The notes under the pieces were generated by a model. That model did not search any database. It worked only from the letters and a program-made list of their open reading frames with translations, and was not told where the DNA came from. A stretch of DNA of 64,000 bases, taken from NCBI GenBank assembly GCA_028023455.1, contig JAQFVV010006203.1, positions 14,858,348-14,922,347 on the forward strand. Reading direction: 5' to 3'. A program made the position numbers and the translations under genes. This document shows, one piece after another, positions 37,861 to 50,270 of this stretch (within the stretch, counting starts at the first letter, position 1; each line of letters opens with the position of its first letter). The stretch is from Epiperipatus broadwayi (Eukaryota; Onychophora; Udeonychophora; Euonychophora; Peripatidae).

Positions 37861-39774
37861 AAGATATTGAACTAAATGACTGCAGAGAAGTGCTGTACTT
37901 TAAAAGACTGTGAATAGCCATTTAAAAACATAGTAGACTTTTTTAAAGAATAATAAATGTTTTATCAGTTACATTATAGATATTTATTATTTGGAATGAA
38001 CTGATTGGCGTCTTACTAATTAATATCATCACAGTATTATATGATTTTTTTTTTCATCTGTTTATTCATATGTTTCCAGGACTAGACTTTAGAACTGCCC
38101 ACTGTAATCTTGTTTAAATAATCAACACCGTATGGTATACTGCTATAAAATTCTTATTTCCATATTCATTTCTGGCTTTTGCTTTTGTTAGTGAAGACTA
38201 AACTTCAAGCCTGGAACTAAGGCACTTATGCTTCTAGCAGCCATTTTTTACTTCTTTATATTATTTATATCGCTTGCTTATTTATATAACAGGTTAGTTT
38301 CTATTTATATGTAATATTACTTTGCAGAAATAAATTGTCTAAACTTATCCGATTTATATATGTGCACAATATAATTTCAATATTTTTAATGGTTTCCAAT
38401 TGCAAATTTAATCTAAAGTCAATGTAATATTCTAAATAACAAAGCTTTTTAATAATCGGGGGGAAAAGATTTTGTTTGAGGCTTATTGTAAAAGATTTAA
38501 TTTCGTAAAAATAGAGTTTATATAAGAAAATACTTATTCAAATTGGTAAACTTGAAATTAAAACCACTTTCGTGTACTAAAAATAGAAAGTAATTTTATA
38601 GAAAAAAAAAGCTTGTAGAGGAATTGGCAATCCTCACTGTTTATAACTTACAACCTTAAGAGATAGGGTTATGTGATCTATGAATTGATCTATGACTTTT
38701 ATTTTGACTACAAAAAAAAACTTTTAATATTTTTTTAAATAAAATTTATTTATAGTATGATATAATCAAACATATTTTTAACAGTCTTCTTTTTCTTTAA
38801 TAAAACATTACCCACCCCTCTACCAATTCCTGTTAATTAAATGAACGGATTAATTTGTGTTTTTGATAATATATGCCAACATCTTAGATTTCGATTCCTT
38901 TTTTTCTTTTGAAAAAATAACTAAATACAACAATTCTTGAAAAATAAAAATGTATTGAAATGATTGTTTTTTTAAAATACGGAGAATAATTTTTAACCCT
39001 TTTATGTACGAGCAATCCAAAACTAATAATTTGTTTTTAAAAATAATAAAACTTAAATGTTTCTCCCTCATTTATCTAAAAGATCAAACAAATTAGAATC
39101 GAGTGCTTAAACTAAAAACAGCCTAGAATGGCCAATAAAAGTACTTTTAATATTTACAATGATTGATCTAGACAGGCACTAGATAGAGTTGTTAAGAATT
39201 ACTCTGGATTAAAAAAAAAAAGCTTTAGACATTGATAGGGACATTTTCTATCATCATAAAATATTGAAACTATGATATTTTCTGTGAATCTCTTTAAGAT
39301 TTGAAATTTGTACACTGAAGAAGTAGAAGGTATTGAATACCAAAGGCAATATTGAAGCAACAATACAGATATTTGATCAGTTTAAATCCAAATGTTCACT
39401 TGAAGTATAAATAATCAGGATGAAATTATTTTGTTTTTGTTATGTTATGAAATGATCTAATTCATTAGAAAAGTGTATAAAGCTTATAAAAATTGGGAAA
39501 AAAAAGCATAGCCAGCAAAGAGATATATAGTCTCCACTTTTGCAATAATGATTTTGCCGTCAAGGATCTCGAAAATCAAACTATTGAGAAGTCATTTTGG
39601 AGGAATGCTATCCATATCATCATTAGAAAATTGGCCGCAAATATCATATTAATTAACCAGCATATAGTTAAATTGAATTGAAAGGTTTTTTTTTTTACTT
39701 TTTATTATTATCATTATTTTGTTTTATTTTTTCCAAAATATATGAAAAAAGGCAGGAAATAGGTATACAGAAGT
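37861..39774. other. gene-free AT-rich DNA
   Basis: No supported gene or element. The minus-strand ORF at 38850-39071 and the plus-strand ORF at 39493-39681 show no domain or motif. Confidence 0.65.
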
Positions 39775-39930
39775 TTGGACCAAATGATGAGTGCTAGTTT
39801 AGCACGAAATACATATATTGGTGATTATTTATCTTTTCTACATATGTGTGGTCATGTGTATCAGTAGTATGAGATAGTGTGGATAGTTGAAGGTTGCTTG
39901 AAAGTCTGAGTTCAAATCTCTATATTTACT
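39775..39930. repeat. foldback element, right-terminal fragment
   Basis: Contains the right-arm sequence only: CCAAATGATGAGTGCTAGTTTAGCACGAAAT, here noted by blocks GATGAGTGCTAG and TTTAGCACGAAAT, then GGTGATTATTTATCTTTT and the end AAAGTCTGAGTTCAAATCTC. The inner arm and left arm are absent. Confidence 0.85.
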
Positions 39931-40854
39931 TGTTTTTTTGTAAATATATATCAACAGATAATAGCACATTGTTAAGTAGATGGTTTTAGTAGTAAAAGCA
40001 GTGACTGTTCACTAGGAATGCCTTACCACAGAACAATATGTTACTATAACTTTTTTGCAATCAAAAATATTTTTTCTGCAAAAAATATTGATATTAACCT
40101 TTTTTTTATGGTGAGGAATATGACCAATTACTTTCCCCTCATGATAACGTGGTTGAAAAAGAAGTGCAGTGCACACATGGCTGAGATAGTAGTGAGCACT
40201 AATCTGTGTTGCTATTTTTGAGAAACTAAAAAAATAATGGCAGAAGTATGTCAATGTCACTAGAGATTATATCAAGAAAAAAGTATTTTTAGGTTCAAAT
40301 CTATTTTTTTATTGTATTTCCTAATTTGTTCTTGTATTTTTAATTTGTAACAATTGTTAGGGAATCACCCCTCTATACCTGCTGTATAGATTGAATACTC
40401 TTCTTTCTAAACACAGGATAAAGTTTTTTGAGAAAATGAAGTCTAAATGCTTAAGATTTACCTATACATATACATCTAGGTAAAAAAAGTTAAGATGGAT
40501 TTATCTTATCTTTTCAAAAGACTTTAACTTTTGTTTGGTAAGGAAAGTATTCCTTAAGTGTTTAAATCTACACAGTGTATGTGTAGAAGGATGATTTCCT
40601 AATGATTGTAACAAATTAAAAAAAGCATAGGGCTAGATAAATAAATAACTTATATATATATATATGTTTCTTTTATTTCTCTAACCAATATTTTAAATGA
40701 GGATTAAAGTGAAATATTTTTTTCTATACGAAAATAATATATTTATTAATTAAAATAATTTCATATTCTCTTCACCATAATTGATGATTAAAAAAATTAG
40801 AAATATATTGCAATTTTTGAACATTTATGAAAATCTTTGTATTAAATATGTAAT
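39931..40854. other. gene-free AT-rich DNA
   Basis: Two ORFs overlap on opposite strands at 40012-40260 and 40018-40221. Neither has a recognisable domain, and opposite-strand overlap is typical of chance frames. A short (TA)n run lies near 40651-40664. Confidence 0.6.
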
Positions 40855-41650
40855 TAGAAGGGATTTGAACTCAGACTTTCAATTTCCCTACAGCTATTCA
40901 CTCCATTTTATACAAACAATACATATGATCACTTATATGTGTAAAGATAAATGATCTCCAATACGCATATCAGTTGGTCCAAATCATCATCTCCTACACA
41001 CACATATATATATATAATTAGTGCTTTATTTATATTAATATAGCAAATTTTCAAACTTTAATAGACAGGCTTCAATCTTCTACACCCTTCAACTCTTCAG
41101 CCATCCATATCATTGAACATCTGATGGTAGAACACTCAAGTCCCATGTTGATGTCAATCTTATTGCCATGACCCCTCATATATGGGACCTTAATATGTCC
41201 ATTTAAATACATAGAAGAAAGATGGCTGAATACAGGCAGAATATGTAAATACAAGTAGTCCTATACATGAGGGGTCAGATTGGCAAAGTCAACATGGGTA
41301 TGACAATAAGATTGGCATCAACAAGGACTTTGAGCTTTCCATCATCAGATTTTTAATGATATGGGTGGCTGAAAAATTCCTAGAATGGAGAAGATTGAAG
41401 TCTTTTCATTAAAGTTTGAAGATTTGCTATCTTAATATAAACTGAACACTGATTATATATATATATACATATGTGCGTGCGTGTGTGTGAGATGATCATC
41501 TGAACCAACTGATCAGTGCTTGTTCAGCACAAAATAGATATATGGGAGATCATTTATCCTTTTCACATTATGTGGATCAGTGTATCAGTTGAATAAGATA
41601 GAGTGGATAGCTGTAAGAAACTTGAAAATTTGAGCTCAAATTCCTTCTAA
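40855..41650. repeat. foldback element, two-armed copy 3
   Basis: Ends GAAGGGATTTGAACTCAGAC at left and GAGCTCAAATTCCTTC at right are inverted. Both arms keep the CAGTTGGTCC core, the CTTTAAT.GACAGGCTTCA block, and the inner CCATCATCAGAT and GACCCCTCAT blocks. The arms meet near 41220-41240. CA/TG and TA microsatellites have grown at the equivalent point of each arm (about 40997-41018 and 41455-41490). Confidence 0.9.
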
Positions 41651-42239
41651 TTACATTAAATTCAGTATAGACTGTATACTTTGTTTAGAATAAACTTAGT
41701 CACACAACAAATAATTCTAGATATGTTACTTTTTATCTGACCAATGAATTGACATTAATGCAAGGGAATGGTATTACTCAATAGTTTGCTAAATCTTTTT
41801 TTAGGAGACTTATGAATTAAGTAATATATTCAGAATTTCTTATTCCAAAATTTATAAGTTTAAGCATATGAATTATTATGAAAACACAATTTATTATGAA
41901 TGCATGGTCTCCTATATAATGATAATGATGATAAAAAAGAAAAATCTGAGCTATGGTATATGCTGTTTAGTTTATGAAGGCACATATAATCAGATTTTAT
42001 ATATTTATATAAGCTAAATAATAGAATAAGCAATCTATGACAAGTCCTAGTCAAAGAAATGGATGATATAAATTTGAATTGTGACTCCGAGTTAAGCACA
42101 ACTGATATATATATATATATATATATATGCACCCAGAGAGACTTGATTACTAAGATTAAGTTCATTTTTCAGAGCTTATACATTTATTGAAGATCATTTG
42201 ATTCAATTAATATATTAATAATATAGTAGTCTTCATCAG
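41651..42239. other. gene-free AT-rich DNA with a (TA)n tract
   Basis: A TA run at 42105-42128 is the only structured item. The 101-codon minus-strand ORF at 41860-42165 runs through this tract and shows no domain, so I do not call it. Confidence 0.6.
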
Positions 42240-42565
42240 TATACAAACTCACTATTTGAAGTTTGAAAGAATGTTAACTAAAAAATTTATAAATTTGTAA
42301 ATTTGAATTCATAAAATTCAGACACACTTCTATTTTTATGAACTCATGAACCATCTCTTAATTAACCATATTGTGCACTCAGAATACAGTCAGTCATGTA
42401 GCTACTCTCATGATTTATTACACTGTACTGTCTTTGCTTATAACTACATCATTTTTTTTAAATTTTTGATATCTTAATATACACATTTTAAATATTAAAT
42501 TGTATTAGTAAGCATATGTATATATGTCAAGCATATATATTATTTAAGATTTGTTATTATCCAAA
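42240..42565. repeat. diverged dispersed repeat, copy 2
   Basis: Direct-orientation partner of 37540-37860; see the shared block order given there. It continues slightly upstream through a TACAAACTCACTATTTGAA region that matches TACTATACACAGTTTGAA. Confidence 0.7.
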
Positions 42566-42848
42566 GTTTCTAGGATGGTTTAGAATGAAGTGCAAAGAAT
42601 AAGGAGGTATAACTTTACATACAAAGAATATAGAGTTTAAAATAATAAAACTAAATTAAAATAAGTAGAAAAAAAAAGTGATTAGGAAACATTTGCCTAT
42701 ATGAAATATAATAGAAGAATTATAGTATTTTAAATACCATTTTTCTAAAAAAACATTTTGAGTGCTTTTGAAAATAGACATTCAGATTCAATTTTTTTCT
42801 TTATTTATTGTGATTCTATAATTAATGGATGTATTAAACAACTATTAT

Positions 42849-43388
42849 ACTTCCCCATTTTTTTTAAAATTCATATAAATAAAGATATAATAAAAGACAA
42901 ATAATCCCCAAGATGCATTTCATGCTGAATCAGCACTCATCAGTTGGTCCTAGTCACTATCTCCCATATATATATATATTATATAAAGAGTATTTATCTA
43001 TAGTAAATTGTTATATAAAGGTGAATAACTCCATGTGTGTGTATGTTTAAAAATAAAAAAAATAGACATATTAATCTTTAACTGATGTTTAAAGTTTATA
43101 TCTGTACTAGAGATAATCTCTAGTTTAAAAAATGATTAGTAATAATCATTATTGCATTTATCTGAAATGGATGGTGTCAAAGTTGTGAGTGGAGTGAGTT
43201 TGACAGTGGTAAATAAAAATGTAACAATTTACTATAGATAGATACTCTTCATATAATAGAGATATATATATAGGAAATAGTGACTTGGGCCAACTGATGA
43301 GTGCTGGTTCAGCACGAAATGCATTTTGGGAGGTATTTGTCTTTTATTGTATCTTTATTTATATGAATTTAAAAAGAATGGGGAAGTA
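42849..43388. repeat. foldback-related hairpin with different outer arms
   Basis: TACTTCCCCATTTTTTT at the left end and AAAAAGAATGGGGAAGTA at the right end are inverted, as are ATTCATATAAATAAAGATA and TATCTTTATTTATATGAAT. The inner part of each arm holds the foldback family core, TGAATCAGCACTCATCAGTT and its mirror, but the GAACTCAGAC ends are missing. It is a relative of the foldback family in which only about 90 bases of core are shared. Confidence 0.85.
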
Positions 43389-43643
43389 TGAAGGTTGTTT
43401 AATATATCTATAAAGATATTACACATGGGAAAGAGAAAGGTGAATAACTCCATGTGTGTGTGTTCAAAAATAAAAAATCAGATATATTAATCTTTAACTG
43501 ATGTTTAAAGTTTATATCTGTGCTAGAGATAATCTCTAGTTTAAAAAATGATTAGTAATAAGCATTATTGTATTTATCTGAGGTGGATGGTATCAAAGTT
43601 GTGAGTGGAGTGAGATTGACAATGGTAAATAAAAATGTAACAC
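43017..43643. repeat. ~205 bp direct duplication, one copy inside the hairpin
   Basis: AGGTGAATAACTCCATGTGT starts copies at about 43019 and 43438, ~419 bases apart. Both include AACTGATGTTTAAAGTTTAT, GAGATAATCTCTAG and GTTGTGAGTGGAGTGAG. Copy 1 lies in the loop of the 42849-43388 hairpin and copy 2 just outside its right arm, so the right arm itself sits between the copies. Confidence 0.92.
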
Positions 43644-46600
43644 TGATTCTATAGTTATATTTTTCAAAAACTAAAATAAACAATAATATATATATACAGT
43701 ATATATTTTAAAGCATTTTCATATAAAATATGTTTTTAATATTTACTACTAATAATTAAAGTTTTAAAAATATTTAATCGTGCATTTTCTGATAAATTGT
43801 ATAAAGATGATTGACAAAAAAAAAGTAGTTGCAAAAAATAAAAAATTTAAAATTTTGCACGTAAATTTTTATTTTTAAGTTACCTCATCTCTTGATGAAA
43901 AATTAATCTTTTAAATTAACATGTAATGAGTATATTTATACACTGTCAGAGTGTGACTGTCTATAAAATCTAATTTTAATAATTTCTCATTGCCATTAAA
44001 TTTCGGAACTAAAGGCTAGATGAATATGAAAAATAATACAAACTATACTTTTAGAAAAAAATTACACACTATATAGCTTAACTGAATGAATGAAAATGGT
44101 GAAATTAAAAAGTAATAGTTTGTAGATCAATTCATAGTTGAGTAAAACAAAAAGAGAGAAAAAGATCAAGTTTTTGCTTTATCTCTCAAGAAAGTCTTTA
44201 TTATAAACGGAATAAATATGGAAAAATTATAATTGGTTAATATAATGATATTAAAGGAAGTGAAGAAATAGTGAGTAGTTGCTCAAATTTATTATCAATA
44301 TTGATTATATATTTTTTATATTTCTCATGTTTCGAATACATGCCTTGAATGTATGCTTGTAGGCATGGCTACTGTCATGTTAAGTGGACATTATTTTCTA
44401 TGTATATAACAGATTTTCATGATAGAAATATAATTCTTTAATGAAACTGTAAGATTCATTTTATTTGAGTTCTTAATTTTTGAATAAGATAAAAATGAAT
44501 CAACCTTAAACTATCCATTGCAAATTCTCAACCTTCACTCGAAATGAAGACTATTCACACAATAATCAGCTGCTAATTAATAAACCTGATGATTTTTTTT
44601 TTTTGCTTTTACCTTCTAGCTAATAGCTATGCACTAATTTTCCAAACAATCATTTTATAGCTGTTAAGATTCTACGTATGCTTGAAAGTCCTCTGCAGCC
44701 TGATTTTTTTTATTATAAATCTTTAATAAAACAAAGGGTTGGTTACTTTTAACAACTGTATTATGTAATCCTTACTTACACATATATATTTGTATATACC
44801 ACACATCATTTTATGTAAACTACGCGTTTACTTGTTTATATATATTTATGAATATTACTCAAATTATTTTTCTCCTTTTTTTTTTTTTTAAAAAAAAAAT
44901 TAAATTGATTTGTAGTGACTTCTTTATTTATAGTCTCTTTGGAAAAGAGCACTATCTTGTAAACTCTTTGTTGATAATGCATACGATGTTTATTTATAGT
45001 CCAATGTTGTTTATTTATAAACGTCCTTATTGTTTATGTGAAAACCTATTAAATTTCTGATAACTATACTGTAATGGGGTCTTACTAGACTGCTGTTAAT
45101 CTTTTCAGCTGTTATAACTACATCAACTTACACTGCTGACTCCTTTATAATAGATGGTCTGTCAGCTTTAGTTTTGGGTTCATGGACAAATTATTTTCCC
45201 CATTATATAATTTATTCCATGCTGCAATCTAATGATATTTTGTTATATAAGTATTATGGTCCCTTTAGTTCAACTTAATGTACTGGGCCTCGTATATGAG
45301 CAGTTTGCTTTCTGATTGATTTTTTTCAAAACTTTTGAATTGAAAAATTGGATGTTTTTTTTTCTCATTAATATTAGTGAATGAAAATAAAATGAAGAAA
45401 TAAAGATGTAGATTGCTAATTAGCTGAATCATAAATGAAGAGCAAAAAGAAGTTATCATTAGTTCAATTCTCTGAAAAGTGTTAATAGAATTATGTCAAG
45501 TATTCTATTGCCTTCTATATTTCACATTTGCTCGATGACTTGCTTAATTTGATCTATCTTGCATTAGGACATGATGTGAGCAGCATTAGAATAATTAGCT
45601 TCTTGAAGTTCATATCAGAACATTTTTGCATTTTCCCAACCTAATATCATTGTAAAATATATATATATACAAAATCAAATTTTCATACTACACTTATTTA
45701 ATGTTTAATTTTCCAACTTTTAAGTATCAGCAAATCCATATTTAATATTTTGTACACCAAAAGATTTTGCGGTTTTGTTTTCTATGGACAATATATTTAA
45801 ATTGGATAATATAATTTGAGTCACATAATTTATTAAATAATTTTTATTATTTTTAAGATAATCGTTCTGTCATGTTGCAATTAAGGAAATAATCAAAAAT
45901 AGCATGATTGCATTACAAACTTCTTTAAAAACGATGATGACAACAGTTAAGTCTGATTAGCAACGGCATTGCCTGTAACAATTTCATTTTTTAAATAAAT
46001 TACATAATGTATCTCATAGATAACTGTAAGACAAGTTATATACTTTAGTAGAAAATTTTTAGCGTATTTAGTTAATTCATTTTCAGGTAAAGAGCGCTTG
46101 TTTTCGGAAATAGAAAAGAACATTTATTTAATTTTTTGAAACATTTGTGAATGTTGTATCACAAACATTCAGAAAAACATTTGTGAATGTGATTCAAAAT
46201 TGTATTTAGAGTTTTGAGATTGTTTCGTTTTCAGAAAGTTGATCAAAATGCCTTTTAATTTTTATTCTTTTTTTATCATTTGCTTGCTAGCTTGAAGATC
46301 GTATTTTGAAGAAATTTTGACACACCATTAATTGAATTTAATGTACTGTATTATTTTTTAACATGCCATTGCTAAACCTCTTAAATAATTTGTAATTCTT
46401 TTCAGTGTTATTTTGGTATTTTTATAATAACGTAAATAATTTAAAAGTATGGACAAATATTATAGAATTTGCCACAATTCTGTATATAATTTAAATATTG
46501 CCATTTAAACAAAATTTATCTCTAAACAATAAAGACAAATGATCAACATTCACTAATTAATTAAAAATTACAGTCATAAGTATCACATAATATGATAAAA

Positions 46601-47139
46601 AGTCACATTGTAGTCTGCTAGGAAGAATCATCATAAATCATACAGTCATAGAATTTACTAATTGGTAGAAGAAATATCTTTTATGGTCTTTTGCAATTTA
46701 TTTCACTTGTACTTGTATTACTCTAATACCTTCCTTCAACACATAAACTTAAATCAGGTAGGTGTTGCCATTCCATTTTTCTTTCTTTGACAATTTTTTT
46801 ATACCAGGCTGGATTTTCTTCCTAGTGTCTTAAATATAGCATTATTTATTTTCTCATTAGCAAAATGGTTTTCTCTGAGCCACTTTCCAGTATTAAATAT
46901 TTAAAGTTTAAGAAGTCAAAGGAAATTTCCCTGATAATGCTGTTGATCATATGATTATTATCTGAAGAATTTGGAATCCAAAAAAATCCTCACAATATAA
47001 ACTAAAGAATCAGCCTGTGATTTATCTAAACATATTTACAATCCACTGAATGATATGTATATCCATTATAAATCTATTTCCATTTTTTACTTGATATGCA
47101 TGTACATAATACATAGCTGTGTACACTCAGAGAAATTAT
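43644..47139. other. gene-free AT-rich DNA
   Basis: No supported gene. A small inverted/direct cluster of ACATTTGTGAATGT lies at 46140-46190. ORFs at 44848-45060 and 45265-45459 are AT-biased without motifs. Confidence 0.6.
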
Positions 47140-47265
47140 TATATAAAAATATATTTAATAAATTATAGAATCATTCTTTCCTCACAAGCATGACATTTGT
47201 GTTTAATCTGCAAGGATACTCTCACTCCAGCCACAAGATAGAGACTTTAAAGAAATAAGAGTGCA
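47140..47265 (+). repeat. single arm of a hairpin repeat
   Basis: It matches the left arm of the adjacent hairpin in direct orientation: AATAAATTATAGAA, TCACAAG, AATCTGCAAGGATACTCTCACTCCA.CCACAAGAT (seen as GATACTCTCACTCCA and CCACAAGAT). Confidence 0.8.
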
Positions 47266-47431
47266 CCATCTTATTCCCAAACTCAAATGTAATTATAAGA
47301 ATCAATGTTGAATGTCTAGAAGTTGAGAGCATGAATTTATAAATCATTCAGTTTAAATCCATTTCTTATTTTTAATATTCTTATTAGCTTTTACTTTGTG
47401 CCAATATTAAACATGTTAAATTATTTAATAT

Positions 47432-47712
47432 TTGATTAATTTTACAGATTGTAATAAATTATAGAAAGTAATTATCTTTTTCTCACAAGTACCGCTAAAC
47501 ATTGATGTTCAATCTGCAATGATACTCTCACTCCAACCACAAGATGAACTTTAAGGTATTTTAGGAATAAGATGGCCAATCTTTCCTTAAAGTCTTTATC
47601 TTATGGTTGGAGCGAGAGTATTCTTGCAAATTGAATACTAATATTTAAAGGTGCTGGTTAGGATAGGGTGATTACTTTCTATAGTTTATTACAATCCGTA
47701 AAATTGATCAAA
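47432..47712. repeat. hairpin repeat, ~280 bp
   Basis: Left-arm blocks ATTTTACAGATTGTAATAAA, GATACTCTCACTCCAACCA and ACTTTAAGG pair with the right-arm mirror TGGTTGGAGCGAGAGTAT and TTTATTACAATCCGTAAAAT. The centre is near 47575. With 47140-47265 this makes one and a half copies within 600 bases. Confidence 0.9.
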
Positions 47713-47732
47713 TTTTACAAAGATATATTTAG

Positions 47733-48503
47733 TAATCAATAAAGCAAGTCATATAAAGTGTGACATTGCTTTCATGAGCTTGTACTTACAAATATGTAAT
47801 ATAGATAGGATACCAATAGCTCAAACAAGCTCTTAATTGATATAGTGCGGTAAGAGAAAATATTTAAAATCTCTATCCAGAACATTCATATCCCCAGACC
47901 AATTGGTTTTGAGATTTTGGCTCATCTCAGTGAGGAGCTAGAATATTCAGATACTAGATCTAAAATATCAACTCAAAACCCAGCACTTATTTAATACGTA
48001 ATATTTAAGTAGAAACTCTGAAATTTTCGGGCATGAAAATGTCATTAACTCCAGCTATCTAACTTAAATAGCTATATGTGACTGAATTGAATTCAGGTCT
48101 ACCATATATTAATAGCCTTAGCATTGCCAAAACCTTAAAGGTAAAATTATAATAATTAATAAAGCAAGTCATATAAAGTGTGACATTGGCTTTTATGAGC
48201 TTGTATTACAAATATGTAAAATAGAGAGCGTACCAATAGCTCAAACAAGCTCTTAATTGATGAGTGCGGTAAGAGAAAATATTTAAAATCTCTATCCATA
48301 ACATTCCTATCCCCAAACTAATTGGTTTCAAGCTTTTGGATAACCTCAGTGAGGAGCTAGAATATTTAGACATTATATCTAAAATATCAACTCAAAAACC
48401 AGCACTTATTAAATACATAATATTTAAGTAGAAACTTTGAAATTTTTGGACATAAAAATGTCTTTAACTCCAGCTATTTAACTTAAATAGCTATATGGGA
48501 CTA
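47733..48503. repeat. direct duplication, ~350 bp copies, 420 bp period
   Basis: AATAAAGCAAGTCATATAAAG starts units at about 47738 and 48158. The copies run in parallel to AACTCCAGCTAT.TAACTTAAATAGC at about 48082 and 48500, with an unmatched ~70 base spacer between. Both hold CCCCA.ACTAATTGGTTT-like and CTCAGTGAGGAGCTAGAATAT blocks, which echo the core of the 5.3/14.6 kb repeat. Confidence 0.93.
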
Positions 48504-49740
48504 ACTCCTTTCATTTATACTTTATTCATTGCAACATTTAGTTTCTATATTTTATTTGCTTTCACTTTCGATTGTCATCCTTGTCAGAGCTACAAAACTA
48601 TTTAAATACTCTTGATTACATAGAAAAATAATATAATTATATCCTAAACATACATAATTCTTATTCTAATTACAATTATACAAAAATAATCTCTATATAT
48701 AATCAATCACATGTATTTAAATATCTCTGACTAAAACCGCTGGATAGTTGAAACTGTAGGCCAGAAAATAAAATTAAATGTAGAAACAATATATTGCATT
48801 GAATAAAGTGTAAATGAAAATAGTTATTAAATGTATTTATTAATAAAATCAATGCATAAAAGATTAAAAAGAAGGATGATTGTATAAAAATATACAGGCT
48901 TAATGTAGTGTTTAAATGTGATGTATATCGTTCATGCTTAATTATTATTTACATTTTATAAGAGAATGATTGTGCGTGTGTATACATTATACACATTCAT
49001 TGAGCAAAAGAAAATTAGTAGAAAAATATTAAATATTGCAGTCTAATTATTTACATTATTGACTTTAAAACTAATGACTAAAAACCGCATTAATCCAATT
49101 AGCTAAATTTAAAAAAAACATAGCAGGCTATTAATAAAATAGTTTTGTTAATGAGTTGAAAAAACAACAATAATTGCAAACAGACTTAAAAGAATAGAAG
49201 AAAAACTAGTATAAAAGAGAAAAGCAACATCCTGTAGTTAGCCTGATTAGAATTAATTGATAATTGAAGTAGCTAGAAGAAAATATGAATGCTTAGAAAG
49301 AAGCTGATTTGAAATCCTTTAGCAGGAGGCCAATTCCCAGAATATTCCCATGCCATCTCCATGAGTATAAAGTAGCTTAGGATTTTGTAAGAGGATATCC
49401 TAACTTCATTATTTTATAAACCTTAAGCTGTTAATGTCTTTTTCATTATTATATATATATATATACATTCAAGTATTTATTACCTTGCTGTGCTGAAATT
49501 CACTTACGTTTTATTACATTGCTATTATGCTCATTTGAGCTATATGTAAAGTGGATCTGGATAATTCATTGATTGATAAGTATATTTATTTCAAACTTAT
49601 TTTCATTTTTAGACTTTACTTTTTTTTTTGTTTTCCTGCCACAAATTTTTTTTTTATATGTTTAGATAGCCTATCATAACTATGTGACAATGGGATTGGG
49701 TGTTTGTGCAACAAAGTTTTTTAACTATTCACACCACATT
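48504..49740. other. gene-free AT-rich DNA
   Basis: Nothing recognised beyond a (TA)n tract near 49450-49466. Confidence 0.65.
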
Positions 49741-50270
49741 TCTGACTCCAACATTCCCATTTTCCTTTTTTTTCAGCTCAATCCTTTGAGAATTAAGGAA
49801 GCAGTGATGGGAAAGGGCTTAGTAGGCTGGAGTTATTAGTTGGGAGTTTTGCTTTGAGGACTTAAGTGAGACAGAAATCTCAGCTGGCAAAGATTGTGGT
49901 GTTCAGGCAGCCCTATTTAGGAATCTCCCTGCCTACCATGGAAATGAAAGGGTCTACTAATCTAGTCTAAAGTAGCCTGACTCATACAATCAGGCTAGAT
50001 TATTATGCCTGGTGAATTACTCATTTCAATGGTAAAATAATAAGAATAGTGACAGAAAGTGCTAAATCAAGGAAGCATGGCACATAGCCAATAACATGCA
50101 CACCTATTAATAAGAAGAGATTTGTATCCCTTTATTGAAAAAGTGGATTAAATCATTTACATTTTCACAGAATGTATTTAAATATCTCCCTGGTATAACA
50201 GACATCACGTTATAATTTTATATTGTTATGAATATGACTATTTGATAGTTGAAAGCATGCTAAACATTAT
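49741..50270 (+). mobile_element. probable 5' untranslated part of the LINE
   Basis: This stretch is noticeably less AT-rich than its surroundings and leads directly into the LINE endonuclease remnant. It contains blocks such as GCAGCCCTATTTAGGAATCTC and CTACCATGGAAATGAAAGG. I cannot fix its 5' border. Confidence 0.4.

Noticed and set aside
40012-40260. Overlapping ORFs on both strands
   Set aside because: Mutual antisense overlap without any motif is the pattern of chance frames.
41860-42165. 101-codon minus-strand ORF
   Set aside because: It reads through a (TA)n tract as IYIYIY and has no domain.
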